Of a stretch of 52,363 nucleotides of DNA, positions 1 through 8,461 are shown piece after piece. Positions within the stretch are counted from its first letter, which is position 1; each line of letters starts with the position of its first letter. Source of the stretch: Bacillus sp. FJAT-27225. Its GTDB lineage: Bacteria > Bacillota > Bacilli > Bacillales > Cytobacillaceae. The notes below the pieces were generated by a model, which was not told the DNA's origin, ran no database searches, and saw only the letters and a program-made list of their open reading frames with translations. The translations under genes were made by a program, and so were the position numbers. The stretch lies in assembly GCF_001685025.1 (NCBI RefSeq), contig NZ_MAYU01000027.1, positions 1 through 52,363 of the forward strand. The letters run 5' to 3'.

Positions 1-40
1 TTGGGGTGCAAACCCCTGTGAGAGTAGGACGCTGCCGGGC
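1..40 (+). rRNA. rrf: 5S rRNA, 3' end only (partial)
   Basis: The first 40 bases contain the 5S 3' segment GUGAGAGUAGGACGCUGCC followed by GGGC, preceded by the loop-E side stem (CCCC/GGGG). The 5' part lies outside the window. A rho-independent terminator follows directly, as expected for the end of an rRNA operon. In B. subtilis the equivalent operon (rrnA) also sits just before csfB. The exact 3' end is set by analogy. Confidence 0.9.
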
Positions 41-49
41 AACAATTAA

Positions 50-80
50 GGACAACCCAATCTGGGTTTGTCCTTTTTTT
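50..80 (+). terminator. rRNA operon terminator
   Basis: The stem GGACAA-CCCA pairs with TGGGTTTGTCC around a short loop and is followed by seven T. It lies 10 nt after the 5S 3' end and closes the rRNA operon. Confidence 0.9.
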
Positions 81-248
81 GTCTGATAAGGAACATAATC
101 TTTATCACTTATAGCTTCACAAAAAATCTTACATACCATAAACATTACATGAAATTATGTTAAAAGATTTTGACGGTAGACATACACGAAATGGGCGGAT
201 TCACATACACTAAGAATGGCAGCTGTCTACGCGACAATTCATAAAATT

Positions 249-277
249 GTATACAAATTTCAGGGAATGGACATACT
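249..277 (+). promoter_or_regulatory. Probable SigF promoter of csfB
   Basis: GTATA (249-253), a 15-nt spacer, then GGACATACT (269-277) match the SigF pattern GYWTA-N15-GGnnAnAnT at every fixed position. The predicted transcription start is near 284, just upstream of the GGAGGT ribosome binding site at 287-292. csfB is a known forespore (SigF) gene in B. subtilis. The remaining leader, 81-248, shows no gene. Confidence 0.75.
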
Positions 278-298
278 TACCATATGGAGGTGGGAGAA

Positions 299-490
299 GT
301 GAGTTCTCAGGCAGTTAGTGAAACGTGTGTAGTTTGCGGGGAAATCAAAACAAAAGGAATCCATTTATACACTTCTTTTATATGCATGGAGTGTGAAATG
401 GATATGATAAAGACCGAAACAAATGATCCCAAATATCCATATTACCTAAAACAACTTCGGAAAGTTACAGCACCAAGCATCTATTCTTAA
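299..490 (+). CDS. csfB: Anti-sigma factor Gin (CsfB)
   Basis: This is a 63-residue zinc-binding anti-sigma factor. In B. subtilis it inhibits SigG in the forespore and SigE in the mother cell, keeping late sporulation sigma factors quiet until needed. The sequence shows two CxxC pairs (CVVC and CMEC), the core GIHLYTSFIC and the C-terminal tail ending in PSIYS, all close to B. subtilis CsfB (64 residues). An in-frame ATG at 284 would give 68 residues. GTG at 299 is preferred because GGAGGT (287-292) sits 6 nt upstream of it and because the putative SigF promoter would start transcription at about 284. The gene is monocistronic, ending in a hairpin at 489-518. The B. subtilis neighbours xpaC and yaaN are not present between it and the next gene. 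Confidence 0.93.
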   Translation: MSSQAVSETCVVCGEIKTKGIHLYTSFICMECEMDMIKTETNDPKYPYYLKQLRKVTAPSIYS

Positions 491-518
491 AAAAGTCCAA
501 AAGGGCTTTTATTTTTTT
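489..518 (+). terminator. csfB terminator
   Basis: AAAAGTCC pairs with GGGCTTTT (one G-T or mismatch position) around a short A-rich loop, followed by a run of T. It begins at the csfB stop codon. Confidence 0.75.
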
Positions 519-531
519 GTTTCAAAAGACG

Positions 532-540
532 TGTTACAAT
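532..540 (+). promoter_or_regulatory. Possible extended -10 promoter of the decarboxylase gene
   Basis: TG-T-TACAAT (532-540) forms an extended -10 element 30 nt before the start codon at 570. No convincing -35 is visible, because the upstream bases are the T tract of the csfB terminator. Confidence 0.4.
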
Positions 541-569
541 GGAAAAGACTTTTGTAAATAGGAGTAAAA

Positions 570-2000
570 ATGGATCAATCTAAAACACCTTTATACACTG
601 CATTACATTTACATAGCATAAAAAAACCTGTTTCTTACCATGTACCAGGGCACAAGTATGGGTTTGTTCCTACCTTGGCGACTGAGAATTATTTTTCTGG
701 AATAATGAAAATAGATGCAACGGAACTGCCTGAACTTGACGATCTTCATTCTCCGGAGGGTGTGATCCTGCTAGCAGAACAGCTTCTTGCTGAGGTGCAT
801 AATGTTAGAAAAAGCTTCTTTCTAGTAAATGGTTCAACTGTAGGTAATCTGGCCATGATTCTAGCTGTCTGTAAGGAAAATGACAGGATACTTGTACAGC
901 GGAATTGCCATAAGTCTGTTATGAATGCTATACAGCTTGCAAAGGCAAGGCCTTTGTTTATTGAACCTGATTACATTAGCAGCTGGAAAGTAGCGGGAGG
1001 CGTTAATTATAGGGCTGTTAAACAGGCAATAGATCAGTTTCCGGATGCAAAGGGCATCGTTTTGACTTATCCAAATTACTATGGCATGGCTGATTCAATA
1101 GAGGACATTGTTGAGGCAGCACATGAGAAGGGGATTCCGGTACTTGTTGATGAAGCTCATGGTGCTCATTTTACAGCTGGAAGCTCATTTCCTGATTCAG
1201 CATGCTCTCAGGGGGCGGACGTTGTTGTCCAGTCAGCCCATAAAACCCTCCCTGCTTTGACCATGGGGTCTTATTTACATGTTAACAGCAGCCTGGTGTC
1301 TGTAGAAAAAATCAAAGAACAACTTCAAATCCTCCAGTCCAGCAGCCCATCTTATCCGATTATGGCATCACTGGATATAGCAAGGAGTTACCTTGCATCA
1401 TATAATCAATCCGACATTGAGTATTTGACTGGACAAGTAACATCCTTTCGGGAAAAACTTGGCCGAATTAAACAAATAAAAGTTCTTGATTATCCTGGTA
1501 AAGGAGATCCATTGAAGGTTACCATCCAATCTGCGTGCCAGCTTACTGGTTTCGAGCTTCAGGAGAAATTGGTGAAGGCGGGCATATATACGGAACTAGC
1601 AGATTCACATAATGTATTATTTGTTTTGCCTCTCTTGAAAAAGGATATGGTTTACCCATTTGATGATACAGTTAAAAAACTAGAGGCTATTTTAAGCGAG
1701 TTTGAGTGCATGTTAAATGAACCAGACGCCACTGTGGTTTCGGCGAATGGATATTCCGAATTGGCCTTGACCTATAAAGAAATGCAAGAGCGTCCCTTTT
1801 TTCCAGCTCCCATTTTGGAAGCAACCGGGAGGGTATCAGCGGAAACGATTATTCCTTATCCTCCGGGGATACCTCTTGTTATAAAAGGGGAAAGGCTCCA
1901 ATGGGACACAATAAAAAGACTGATGGAATTGAGGCAAAAAGGAGCCCGCTTTCAAGGTGGTATTCACCTGGATGAAGGGAAAATCCTTGTCTTTGTTTAA
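570..2000 (+). CDS. yaaO: PLP-dependent Orn/Lys/Arg decarboxylase family protein (YaaO-like)
   Basis: This 476-residue enzyme belongs to the fold-type I aminotransferase-like Orn/Lys/Arg decarboxylases, the group of B. subtilis SpeA and YaaO. Members decarboxylate basic amino acids to amines, but the substrate of YaaO-type proteins is not settled, so only the class is assigned. Visible features are the N-terminal PGHKYG motif typical of the family (about residue 27), the DEAHGAH segment with the PLP-ring aspartate, and SAHKT, whose lysine should form the internal aldimine. The C-terminal domain contains YPPGIPL, as expected. TAGGAG precedes the ATG. The following gene, tmk, starts 23 nt after the stop with no terminator between, so the two are probably cotranscribed, as in B. 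subtilis. Confidence 0.9.
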   Translation: MDQSKTPLYTALHLHSIKKPVSYHVPGHKYGFVPTLATENYFSGIMKIDATELPELDDLHSPEGVILLAEQLLAEVHNVRKSFFLVNGSTVGNLAMILAVCKENDRILVQRNCHKSVMNAIQLAKARPLFIEPDYISSWKVAGGVNYRAVKQAIDQFPDAKGIVLTYPNYYGMADSIEDIVEAAHEKGIPVLVDEAHGAHFTAGSSFPDSACSQGADVVVQSAHKTLPALTMGSYLHVNSSLVSVEKIKEQLQILQSSSPSYPIMASLDIARSYLASYNQSDIEYLTGQVTSFREKLGRIKQIKVLDYPGKGDPLKVTIQSACQLTGFELQEKLVKAGIYTELADSHNVLFVLPLLKKDMVYPFDDTVKKLEAILSEFECMLNEPDATVVSANGYSELALTYKEMQERPFFPAPILEATGRVSAETIIPYPPGIPLVIKGERLQWDTIKRLMELRQKGARFQGGIHLDEGKILVFV

Positions 2001-2022
2001 AGAGGAGCAGATGGAGATTACT

Positions 2023-2658
2023 ATGACTAAAGGATTATTTATCACAATAGAAGGCCCCGAAGGTGCAGGGAAGTCGACAGTGGCAGCAATGATTGCCGAG
2101 CATTTAATCAAATCAGGATATGATGCTGTACTAACACGTGAACCAGGCGGAATTGACATCGCGGAACAAATCCGTAAAGTCATTCTAAAGCCGGAAAATA
2201 CAGCCATGGACCCAAGGACAGAGGCTCTGCTTTATGCAGCTGCCCGGAGACAGCATCTTATTGAAAAGGTAATGCCTGCACTTAAAAGAGGGAGCATCGT
2301 CATTTGTGACCGATTTATTGACAGTTCACTTGCGTATCAAGGTCACGCCCGGGGGCTTGGAATACATGAGGTCTACAATATAAATGAGTTTGCCATTGAA
2401 TCGATGATGCCAAACTTAACTATTTACTTTGATATTGAACCCCAAAAGGGTCTTAAAAGGATAGCGAAGCACAAAGACAGAGAAGTCAATCGGCTTGATC
2501 TCGAAGAACTTAGCTTCCATAGTAAAGTTAGAGAAGGCTATCTAATTTTGTTGAAACAGTTCCCTGAGCGTATTAAAAAAGTTGATGCGTCCTTGGAGTT
2601 AGAAGATGTATTCCATTCGGCAAAGGGCATTATTGACTCAATCCTCCCTCTTAAATAG
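2023..2658 (+). CDS. tmk: Thymidylate kinase
   Basis: Thymidylate kinase phosphorylates dTMP to dTDP with ATP in the cytoplasm and feeds dTTP synthesis. The 211-residue protein starts [19 protein letters not shown]; the P-loop GPEGAGKS is at about residues 11-18. [12 protein letters not shown] carries the DR(F/Y) signature, and TREPGG is the dTMP-binding motif. The length agrees with B. subtilis Tmk (212). ATG 2023 is chosen: GGAG at 2013-2016 gives 6-nt spacing and the N-terminus aligns with homologs. ATG 2011 is in frame, but its ribosome binding site would be only 3 nt away. It lies directly downstream of yaaO and ends within the left side of a terminator. Confidence 0.95.
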   Translation: MTKGLFITIEGPEGAGKSTVAAMIAEHLIKSGYDAVLTREPGGIDIAEQIRKVILKPENTAMDPRTEALLYAAARRQHLIEKVMPALKRGSIVICDRFIDSSLAYQGHARGLGIHEVYNINEFAIESMMPNLTIYFDIEPQKGLKRIAKHKDREVNRLDLEELSFHSKVREGYLILLKQFPERIKKVDASLELEDVFHSAKGIIDSILPLK

Positions 2659-2671
2659 GGAGGACTTTTTT
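2642..2671 (+). terminator. tmk terminator
   Basis: TCCTCCCT and AGGGAGGA form a perfect 8-bp stem with a 7-nt loop, followed by CTTTTTT. The hairpin overlaps the tmk stop codon (2656-2658). Confidence 0.85.
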
Positions 2672-2772
2672 ATAAATAGGATAAAGAAAAACTCCTTGTC
2701 GAGGATTGCGATGATGGGAAAATTATCATACCACTATTCATTGATTGAAAGAGTGTCGGGACACAAAATTCC

Positions 2773-2781
2773 TGATATAAT
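2773..2781 (+). promoter_or_regulatory. Extended -10 promoter of darA
   Basis: TG-A-TATAAT (2773-2781) is an extended -10 element 33 nt before the darA start. The -35 position 17 nt upstream is poor. TTGAAA at 2745-2750 lies too far away (25 nt) to be paired with it. Confidence 0.55.
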
Positions 2782-2783
2782 GA

Positions 2784-3143
<360 letters not shown>

Positions 3144-3185
3144 TTTGACTATATCTGGCTATGGAGTTTCCAGAGGGAGTAGCAG

Positions 3186-4202
3186 GTGAATAATGTGGCA
3201 ATGACCTGGGATGAATTAGCTGAAATGCAACCGGCAGTAACAACACTTATCAAAAACAGCTTTTTAAAGGGCAGAATTGCCCATGCTTATTTACTTGAAG
3301 GAATGCGCGGCACAGGTAAACGGGATACCGCAATTGTTTTAGCCAAAGCTCTTTACTGTGAAAATTCTATTGATGGCTATAAACCATGCGAGACGTGTTT
3401 AAACTGCAAACGGATTACTAGCGGAAACCATCCTGACATTCATCTGATTGAACCGGATGGCCTATCCATCAAAAAACAGCAAATCAAGGACCTTCAGGAG
3501 GAATTTTCCAAAAAGGGAATGGAATCATCCAGAAAAGTATATATGGTGATTGATGCTGAAAAGATGTCAGTTGGCGCGGCAAATTCCCTACTGAAATTCT
3601 TGGAAGAGCCAGGGGCTGATACAGTTGCCCTTTTATTGACAGAAAACCCTCAGCGAATGCTGCCTACTATATTATCAAGATGCCAAACGATTGCATTTCA
3701 GCCCCTAGTTCCTGATATATTTATAAAAAAATTAATAGCCCATGGGGTGGATCCCGATACTGCTCCGCTGCTAGCCCAATTGACAAATAATATTCATGAG
3801 GCAATGGAACTAAACGTTCAGGATTGGTTTGCACAAGCCCAAAAGATAGTGGTAAAATTATATGAAGTGCTCAAAAAAAATCCTCTTGAAGCTATGGTCG
3901 CACTTCAGAGGGAATGGTTTGTGCACTTTAAAGAGAAAGAACAGATTGACCTTGGCCTGGATCTTTTATTACTTGTCTTTAAGGACCTATTATATATACA
4001 GTTGGGAAAACAGGAGCAAATTGTTTTCAGGAGGGAAGCAGGGCGGCTCCAGCAATTTGCCCTGCATACCCGGATGAGCAGCCTGCCAGATCAAATGGCT
4101 GCGGTGCTTGAGGCGAAGCGGAAACTACAAGCCAATATGAACCCGCAGCTATTGATGGAGCAGCTCGTGCTAAAATTGCAGGAGGGATCGGCATTTGTAT
4201 GA
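3186..4202 (+). CDS. holB: DNA polymerase III subunit delta' (clamp loader)
   Basis: Delta' is part of the clamp loader that places the beta clamp on DNA. The 338-residue protein has an AAA+ module with HAYLLEGMRGTGKRD (a degenerate P-loop, normal for delta'), the zinc module CETCLNCKRI preceded by an upstream Cys (YCEN), NSLLKFLEEPG (Walker B/box VII region) and the SRC motif in LSRCQTIAF. GTG 3186 is used because GAGGGAG (3173-3179) is 6 nt upstream. Homology would also allow ATG 3201 (MTWDELAEMQP), which has no ribosome binding site. Its end overlaps the start of ricT by 8 nt, pointing to one transcript with translational coupling. Confidence 0.95.
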   Translation: MNNVAMTWDELAEMQPAVTTLIKNSFLKGRIAHAYLLEGMRGTGKRDTAIVLAKALYCENSIDGYKPCETCLNCKRITSGNHPDIHLIEPDGLSIKKQQIKDLQEEFSKKGMESSRKVYMVIDAEKMSVGAANSLLKFLEEPGADTVALLLTENPQRMLPTILSRCQTIAFQPLVPDIFIKKLIAHGVDPDTAPLLAQLTNNIHEAMELNVQDWFAQAQKIVVKLYEVLKKNPLEAMVALQREWFVHFKEKEQIDLGLDLLLLVFKDLLYIQLGKQEQIVFRREAGRLQQFALHTRMSSLPDQMAAVLEAKRKLQANMNPQLLMEQLVLKLQEGSAFV

Positions 4203-5022
4203 CGTAGTTGGGGTACGCTTTAAAAAAGCGGGTAAAATATATTATTTTGATCCCGGAGATCTGCCAATCAACAAGGATGACTATGTTATAGTTGAAACCG
4301 TACGGGGCGTTGAATTTGGAAAGGTAGTCATTGCCCGGAAGCAAGTGGACGAGCATGACGTTGTCCTGCCTTTAAAAAAGGTCGTACGGATTGCAGATCA
4401 AAAGGACAAACTCATTGTAGAGGAAAATAAGCATGCAGCAAAAGAAGCATATGATGTTTGCTGCGAAAAGGTTAGCGGCCATCAACTGGATATGAAACTA
4501 GTTGACGTTGAATACACTTTTGACAGAAATAAAGTTATCTTTTATTTCACTGCAGATGGCAGAGTTGATTTTAGAGAATTGGTTAAAGACCTTGCTTCCA
4601 TTTTTAGGACAAGAATTGAACTTCGCCAAATTGGTGTAAGGGACGAAGCGAAGATGCTGGGCGGTATTGGTCCGTGCGGAAGGATGCTTTGCTGTTCCAC
4701 GTTCCTTGGTGATTTTGATCCAGTTTCAATTAAAATGGCAAAAGACCAGAACCTCTCTTTAAATCCAACCAAAATATCCGGCCTTTGTGGAAGGCTCATG
4801 TGCTGTCTAAAATATGAAAACGATGAATATGAAACGGCAAAGGACCTTCTTCCCGATTTGGGTGAAATTATTTCTACCCCTTTAGGAAGAGGCAAGGTTG
4901 TAGGCCTGAATATTCTTGAACGGGTACTCCAAGTGGAGATTAAGGAACAAGAAAAGGTTCTTGAATACACTTTGGAGGAAATCCTTAAAGAAGGTGCTTT
5001 TTCTATACCATCCACAGACTAA
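4195..5022 (+). CDS. ricT: RicT (YaaT), PSP1-domain Fe-S protein of the Ric complex
   Basis: RicT forms a complex with RicA (YmcA) and RicF (YlbF). In B. subtilis this complex carries two 4Fe-4S clusters, promotes RNase Y-dependent RNA maturation, and supports sporulation, competence and biofilm formation. The 275-residue protein shows six cysteines at residues 161, 166, 167, 198, 203 and 204, in GPCGRMLCC and GLCGRLMCC, matching the cluster ligands of B. subtilis RicT. The start is TTG (4195): the N-terminus [14 protein letters not shown] then aligns with homologs, and GGAGGG (4181-4186) is 8 nt upstream. It overlaps holB by 8 nt. Confidence 0.96.
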   Translation: MYDVVGVRFKKAGKIYYFDPGDLPINKDDYVIVETVRGVEFGKVVIARKQVDEHDVVLPLKKVVRIADQKDKLIVEENKHAAKEAYDVCCEKVSGHQLDMKLVDVEYTFDRNKVIFYFTADGRVDFRELVKDLASIFRTRIELRQIGVRDEAKMLGGIGPCGRMLCCSTFLGDFDPVSIKMAKDQNLSLNPTKISGLCGRLMCCLKYENDEYETAKDLLPDLGEIISTPLGRGKVVGLNILERVLQVEIKEQEKVLEYTLEEILKEGAFSIPSTD

Positions 5023-5035
5023 TGAGGTGGAATAC

Positions 5036-5395
5036 GTGGATAAAAAGGAAATATTTGAGTCGGTCGGCTCAATGGAAACGCAAATCGGAAACCTCTACCA
5101 GCAATTAGGCGAATTAAAGGAGCATTTGGCTGAGATACTTGAGGAGAACCACTCTCTTAAGCTTGAGAACGACCTTTTAAGGCGCCGGCTGGAAAAATCC
5201 GAAGAACAGACGGACTCGGCCGGGAAGAAGGGAAAGAAAGGCCGAACCGGGAGCAAGCCTGTTGATATTGGAGAGGGTTATGATAATCTTGCCCGACTTT
5301 ATCAGGAAGGTTTCCATATTTGCAATTTGCATTTTGGAAGCTTGCGAAAAGAAGGCGACTGTTTATTCTGCCTGTCATTTTTGAATAAAAAATAG
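5036..5395 (+). CDS. yabA: Replication initiation control protein YabA
   Basis: YabA binds DnaA and the beta clamp (DnaN) and restrains over-initiation of replication. The 119-residue length is the same as in B. subtilis. An N-terminal leucine-rich coiled coil (residues 1-60) is followed by a basic low-complexity linker and a C-terminal zinc domain with FHICNLH and [10 protein letters not shown]. The GTG start at 5036 has GAGGTGG (5024-5030) upstream and gives [10 protein letters not shown], matching homologs. It follows ricT by 13 nt and ends in a strong terminator, so holB-ricT-yabA behave as one unit. Confidence 0.95.
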   Translation: MDKKEIFESVGSMETQIGNLYQQLGELKEHLAEILEENHSLKLENDLLRRRLEKSEEQTDSAGKKGKKGRTGSKPVDIGEGYDNLARLYQEGFHICNLHFGSLRKEGDCLFCLSFLNKK

Positions 5396-5396
5396 T

Positions 5397-5428
5397 GCCT
5401 TCCTTATTAATAGGAAGGCCTTTTTTTT
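5397..5428 (+). terminator. yabA operon terminator
   Basis: GCCTTCCT and AGGAAGGC form a perfect 8-bp stem (7-nt loop) followed by eight T. It starts right after the yabA stop codon. Confidence 0.9.
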
Positions 5429-5568
5429 GGACAACAATAGGTTAGAAACCAACTTTCCTGTCTAATCCAAAAAAGAATGAGTTTGAGAAATTGTTTACTG
5501 GAAGACTATAAATTATATATGTTGAATTTTAAAATTTGTTTTTGGCAGCCCTGTTGATTGGAATAGAG

Positions 5569-5880
5569 GGTGCGAAGCTCTTTCGAAAATGGAAAAAATA
5601 CATTTTTTTCTGCGGTGCTATTTCAGGGAAGATTATTCGACGTGATGCGGGAGTAGCGGGACAGGTGGGACCCCGTAGACACCAAGGGCGACGAGAAGAA
5701 AGACATATGGAGGCGTAGCTAGACAGGCTCACCGTACGCCCCTAAGGTCCGCGAAGCGCCTCGTGACAGACAAAGGGCGTCTGTCACTGCGATGTTTATT
5801 CCATGGAGCTTTTCTTTGTGTCCCTGTGATGAAAACTCTAAGAGGCATCCCATTGTGGAACGAAAATCAACAGGCCATTT
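5569..5880 (+). repeat. Degenerate dispersed repeat, copy 1 (with internal extra segment)
   Basis: This noncoding stretch between yabA and yabB aligns by eye with 13117-13320. Shared blocks are GTGCGAAGCTC / GCGCGAAAGCTC, GGAAGATTATTCGACGT / GGAAGGTTATTCAACGT, CTCGTGACAG, then CTGTCACTGCGATGTTTATT and TTTGTGTCC, and near the end CATTGTGGAACGAAAAT / CTTTGTGGATCGGAAAT. Copy 1 has about 105 extra bases (about 5644-5759) between the CGACGT block and CTCGTGACAG. That segment resembles GC-rich intergenic repeats I recall from Bacillus genomes (CGGGAGTAGCGGGACAGGTG ... AGGCTCACCG). It contains a 9-bp perfect hairpin GTGACAGAC/GTCTGTCAC at 5763-5787. Short ORFs in it (5536-5718, 5763-5948) have no visible support as genes. 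Confidence 0.7.
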
Positions 5881-5935
5881 TAGAAAATATAACTTATATA
5901 GTTAAAAAACAAATGAATGCACTGGAGGGTATAGG

Positions 5936-6679
5936 ATGGTTGAGTTAAAAGATGATGAGCGGCTTGACTATTTACTTGCAGAAAACCTTAGAATCATTCA
6001 GAGCCCATCTGTTTTTGCGTTTTCTCTCGATGCTGTCCTTCTATCCAGATTTGTATACGTGCCGATCCAAAAAGGAAATCTTATTGATTTATGCAGCGGC
6101 AATGGGGTTATCCCGTTGTTTTTAAGTACCCGCACAAAGGGAACGATTACGGGGGTAGAAATACAGGAGAGGCTGTATGATATGGCTGTACGAAGTATCC
6201 GCTATAACGAGTTGGACAATAGGCTAACGATGATTCTTGGTGATATAAAAGATATGCCACAAAAAATTGGCTACGGAAAGTTTGATGTTGTAACGTGTAA
6301 TCCGCCTTATTTCAAAACACCTCCTAAAGGTGAAATTAATGAAAATGAGCACCTTGCAATTGCCAGGCATGAACTCCTCTGTACATTGGAGGATACGATT
6401 AGAGTATCAGCTGCTTTAGCCCGGGCTGGCGGCAAGGTTGCGTTTGTACATAGGCCAGAAAGGCTGATTGAAATCATTGAATTGATGAGAAAGTACAAAC
6501 TTGAGCCAAAAAAAGTCCAGTTTGTTTTTCCAAAGGAAGGAAAGGAAGCTAATACCTTGCTGATTGAAGCCGCAAAAGATGGACAGCCAGGCCTTAAGGT
6601 ACTTCCAGCTATAACCGTGTACAATAGCCAAAACGAATACACTCCTGAAATAAGAGAGATTTTATATGGTAGAAACTAA
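5936..6679 (+). CDS. yabB: SAM-dependent methyltransferase YabB, probable tRNA1(Val) (adenine37-N6)-methyltransferase
   Basis: This 247-residue class I methyltransferase has the SAM-binding [13 protein letters not shown] segment (motif I) and VVTCNPPYF, the NPPY motif of N6-adenine methyltransferases. Its E. coli relative TrmN6 (YfiC) modifies A37 of tRNA1(Val). The B. subtilis ortholog is YabB, with an almost identical N-terminus ([12 protein letters not shown]-type). GGAGGG (5923-5928) precedes ATG 5936. The 3' end overlaps yazA by 14 nt, and yazA overlaps rsmI, forming a compact RNA-modification operon. The target RNA is inferred from family, not visible here. Confidence 0.9.
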   Translation: MVELKDDERLDYLLAENLRIIQSPSVFAFSLDAVLLSRFVYVPIQKGNLIDLCSGNGVIPLFLSTRTKGTITGVEIQERLYDMAVRSIRYNELDNRLTMILGDIKDMPQKIGYGKFDVVTCNPPYFKTPPKGEINENEHLAIARHELLCTLEDTIRVSAALARAGGKVAFVHRPERLIEIIELMRKYKLEPKKVQFVFPKEGKEANTLLIEAAKDGQPGLKVLPAITVYNSQNEYTPEIREILYGRN

Positions 6680-6953
6680 CCATTATTTTTATGTATTATC
6701 ATGTCGGGATGGAAGTTTCTATGGCGGTTACACAACTAACCTTTCCAGGAGGATTAAACTTCATAATGAAGGAAAGGGAGCTAAATATACGAGAGCCCGG
6801 GGCCCTGTTACACTTATATTTGCTAAGTCCTTTCCGACAAAGACAGAAGCCATGCAGGAAGAATATCGTTTTAAACAGCTTACAAGAAAGAAGAAGGAAG
6901 ATTTTTTGGCAATGGAAGAGGGTGGGGTCTATGTGGCAGCAAAAAAGCTTTGA
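6666..6953 (+). CDS. yazA: GIY-YIG domain protein YazA
   Basis: This 95-residue single-domain protein belongs to the UPF0213/YhbQ-YazA branch of the GIY-YIG nuclease superfamily. YFYVL and FYGGYT are the GIY-YIG pair, followed by the conserved basic segment [20 protein letters not shown] and the [12 protein letters not shown] helix. The function of this small branch in Bacillus is not established; nuclease activity is inferred from the fold. It overlaps yabB by 14 nt at its start and rsmI by 23 nt at its end, and has only a weak ribosome binding site, so translational coupling is likely. Confidence 0.9.
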   Translation: MVETNHYFYVLSCRDGSFYGGYTTNLSRRIKLHNEGKGAKYTRARGPVTLIFAKSFPTKTEAMQEEYRFKQLTRKKKEDFLAMEEGGVYVAAKKL

Positions 6954-7806
6954 AAATGAGGAATCAAAAGGAATCCTTTATCTTGTACCAACGCCAATTG
7001 GAAATCTCGAGGATATAAGCTTTAGGGCTATCAAGATTCTAAAAGAGGCAGATGTCATTGCTGCGGAGGACACCAGGAATACAAGGAAGCTATGTAATTA
7101 CTTTGACATAGCAACTCCTATTGTGAGCTATCATGAACATAATAAGGAAACGAGCGGACCCAAGCTAATAGGAAAATTACAAAATGGATTGAAGGTTGCG
7201 CTGGTCAGTGATGCAGGGATGCCGGCGATTTCAGATCCGGGTTTTGATTTAGTCGAGTTAGCAATAATGGAACAGCTTACTGTTGTTCCTCTTCCAGGTG
7301 CAAACGCAGCCTTAACCTCGTTAATTGCATCCGGTTTACCTTCTCAGCCCTTCTATTTCTTTGGATTTCTCCAAAGGCAAAGGAAGGAGAAAAAGAAGCA
7401 ACTGGAGCAGCTAAGACACCAGAACGGCACAATAATCCTATACGAATCACCACACCGGCTCAAAGAAACGTTAACCCTTATACTGGAAATACTCGGAAAC
7501 AGGAAAATTGCCCTTTGCCGGGAATTGACTAAGAAATATGAGGAATTCATCAGAGGTTCTGTCTCGGAGGTAATTGAATGGTGTGGAGAAGGTGAAGTCC
7601 GAGGAGAATTTTGTATAGTTCTTGAAGGCGGTACAGGGGATGACACTGCCGAAGCGGGAACATGGTGGAAAGACTTATCAATTAAAGAACATGTCAATTC
7701 TTATATGGATCAAAATCAGCTGTCTTCCAAGGAAGCAATTAAGCTTGTTGCGAAAGACCGGGGCATGAGCAAACGGGATATTTATCATGAATATCATGTT
7801 GAATAA
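6931..7806 (+). CDS. rsmI: 16S rRNA (cytidine1402-2'-O)-methyltransferase
   Basis: RsmI methylates the 2'-O of C1402 in 16S rRNA and belongs to the tetrapyrrole methylase fold. The 291-residue protein contains [15 protein letters not shown] near the N-terminus, [26 protein letters not shown] and [13 protein letters not shown], all family signatures. ATG 6931 aligns with B. subtilis RsmI/YabC (292 residues) and has GGTGGGG upstream; longer in-frame extensions run through yazA and are not supported. The stop is followed by the shared terminator region of the convergent abrB gene. Confidence 0.95.
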   Translation: MWQQKSFENEESKGILYLVPTPIGNLEDISFRAIKILKEADVIAAEDTRNTRKLCNYFDIATPIVSYHEHNKETSGPKLIGKLQNGLKVALVSDAGMPAISDPGFDLVELAIMEQLTVVPLPGANAALTSLIASGLPSQPFYFFGFLQRQRKEKKKQLEQLRHQNGTIILYESPHRLKETLTLILEILGNRKIALCRELTKKYEEFIRGSVSEVIEWCGEGEVRGEFCIVLEGGTGDDTAEAGTWWKDLSIKEHVNSYMDQNQLSSKEAIKLVAKDRGMSKRDIYHEYHVE

Positions 7807-7856
7807 AGAACAAAAGCGGAAACGCCTTTGACAGTTTTTATATCTTATCAACTACA

Positions 7857-7889
7857 ACAAAAAAGGCTTCACCCTGCTGGGGAAGCCTC
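7857..7889 (-). terminator. abrB terminator (possibly bidirectional)
   Basis: AGGCTTC (7864-7870) pairs with GAAGCCT (7882-7888). Read on the minus strand the stem is followed by CCTTTTTTGTTG, a good T tract for abrB. On the plus strand only a weak pyrimidine tail follows, so it may also serve rsmI, but less well. Confidence 0.85.
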
Positions 7890-7903
7890 TTTCCTATTAA
7901 GGA

Positions 7904-8182
7904 TTACTTCGAGAAAGCATCCTGAATTTCCTTTAGAAGCAGTTCTGCGCCTTCACGGCTCAAGATCAACTTGCCATCGGCAAGTGCAACATTATCATCA
8001 GAAACCTCACCAGTTACCTGGCAAGTCATATTCGGCTTATACTTTTTTAGAATGATGCGCTCATCGTCAACATAAATTTCAAGAGCATCTTTCTCTGCAA
8101 TGCCTAAAGTACGTCTTAATTCAATTGGGATAACAACCCGGCCAAGCTCATCAACTTTACGGACAATACCAGTAGATTTCAT
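7904..8182 (-). CDS. abrB: Transition-state regulator AbrB
   Basis: AbrB is a tetrameric DNA-binding repressor/activator of post-exponential genes in Bacillus. The N-terminal swapped-hairpin AbrB domain (MKSTGIVRKVDELGRVVIP, then LRRTLGI and LEIYVD) is nearly identical to the B. subtilis protein. The C-terminal multimerisation region starts near CQVTGEVSDDN, with the conserved Cys. There are 92 residues. The minus-strand ribosome binding site is GAGAGGAG, 9 nt before the ATG. Upstream on the minus strand lie a SigA-type promoter and a Spo0A box (separate entries), the architecture expected for Spo0A repression. Convergent with rsmI, divergent from metS. Confidence 0.97.
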   Translation of the reverse strand: MKSTGIVRKVDELGRVVIPIELRRTLGIAEKDALEIYVDDERIILKKYKPNMTCQVTGEVSDDNVALADGKLILSREGAELLLKEIQDAFSK

Positions 8183-8244
8183 ATAAAATAACTCCTCTCA
8201 TTTTCCTTATTTCTCTAATAATACTATTACAAAGTTCGTCATTA

Positions 8245-8251
8245 TTCGACA
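8245..8251 (-). promoter_or_regulatory. Spo0A box (0A box) of abrB
   Basis: TTCGACA on the plus strand reads TGTCGAA on the minus strand, a perfect 0A-box core in the context ATGTCGAATAATGA. It lies just downstream of the predicted abrB transcription start, the position from which Spo0A represses abrB in B. subtilis. Confidence 0.7.
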
Positions 8252-8267
8252 TTTGTTTAATAACATT

Positions 8268-8296
8268 ATGATACCAGTCATTCCCATATTCGTCAA
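8268..8296 (-). promoter_or_regulatory. SigA-type promoter of abrB
   Basis: On the minus strand TTGACG (complement of 8291-8296), a 17-nt spacer and TATCAT (complement of 8268-8273) form a good SigA promoter. Transcription should start near 8260, giving a leader of about 78 nt that includes the 0A box. Confidence 0.7.
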
Positions 8297-8454
8297 TTAC
8301 TTTCTTTTAAAAATACAATAGCAACTTTTGGATATAGTGCTAAAAACCTTGATAAATTAGGGGTTTTTAAAACAGATTTTCAAAAAAAGATAGAAGAGAG
8401 AGAATATTTAAAAAACTTTATTGCAATAATAAAAAATCGGGAAGTTTTTCATTA

Positions 8455-8461
8455 TTCGACA
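8455..8461 (-). promoter_or_regulatory. Second Spo0A-box-like site between abrB and metS
   Basis: A second TTCGACA, in a context very similar to the first (minus strand TTTTTGTCGAATAATG), lies about 210 nt further upstream of abrB and 230 nt before metS. The 8300-8676 spacer is very AT-rich. I see no T-box, riboswitch or convincing metS promoter in it, so the promoter served by this box is unknown. Confidence 0.5.

Noticed and set aside
1836-2207. Long minus-strand ORFs such as this one and others (for example 35484-36023, 41726-42097)
   Set aside because: They are mirror images of well-supported plus-strand genes and show no family similarity or ribosome binding sites.
5536-5948. Short plus-strand ORFs (60 and 61 codons) upstream of yabB
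   Set aside because: They lie inside the degenerate repeat, which has no matching reading frame in its other copy, and lack ribosome binding sites.
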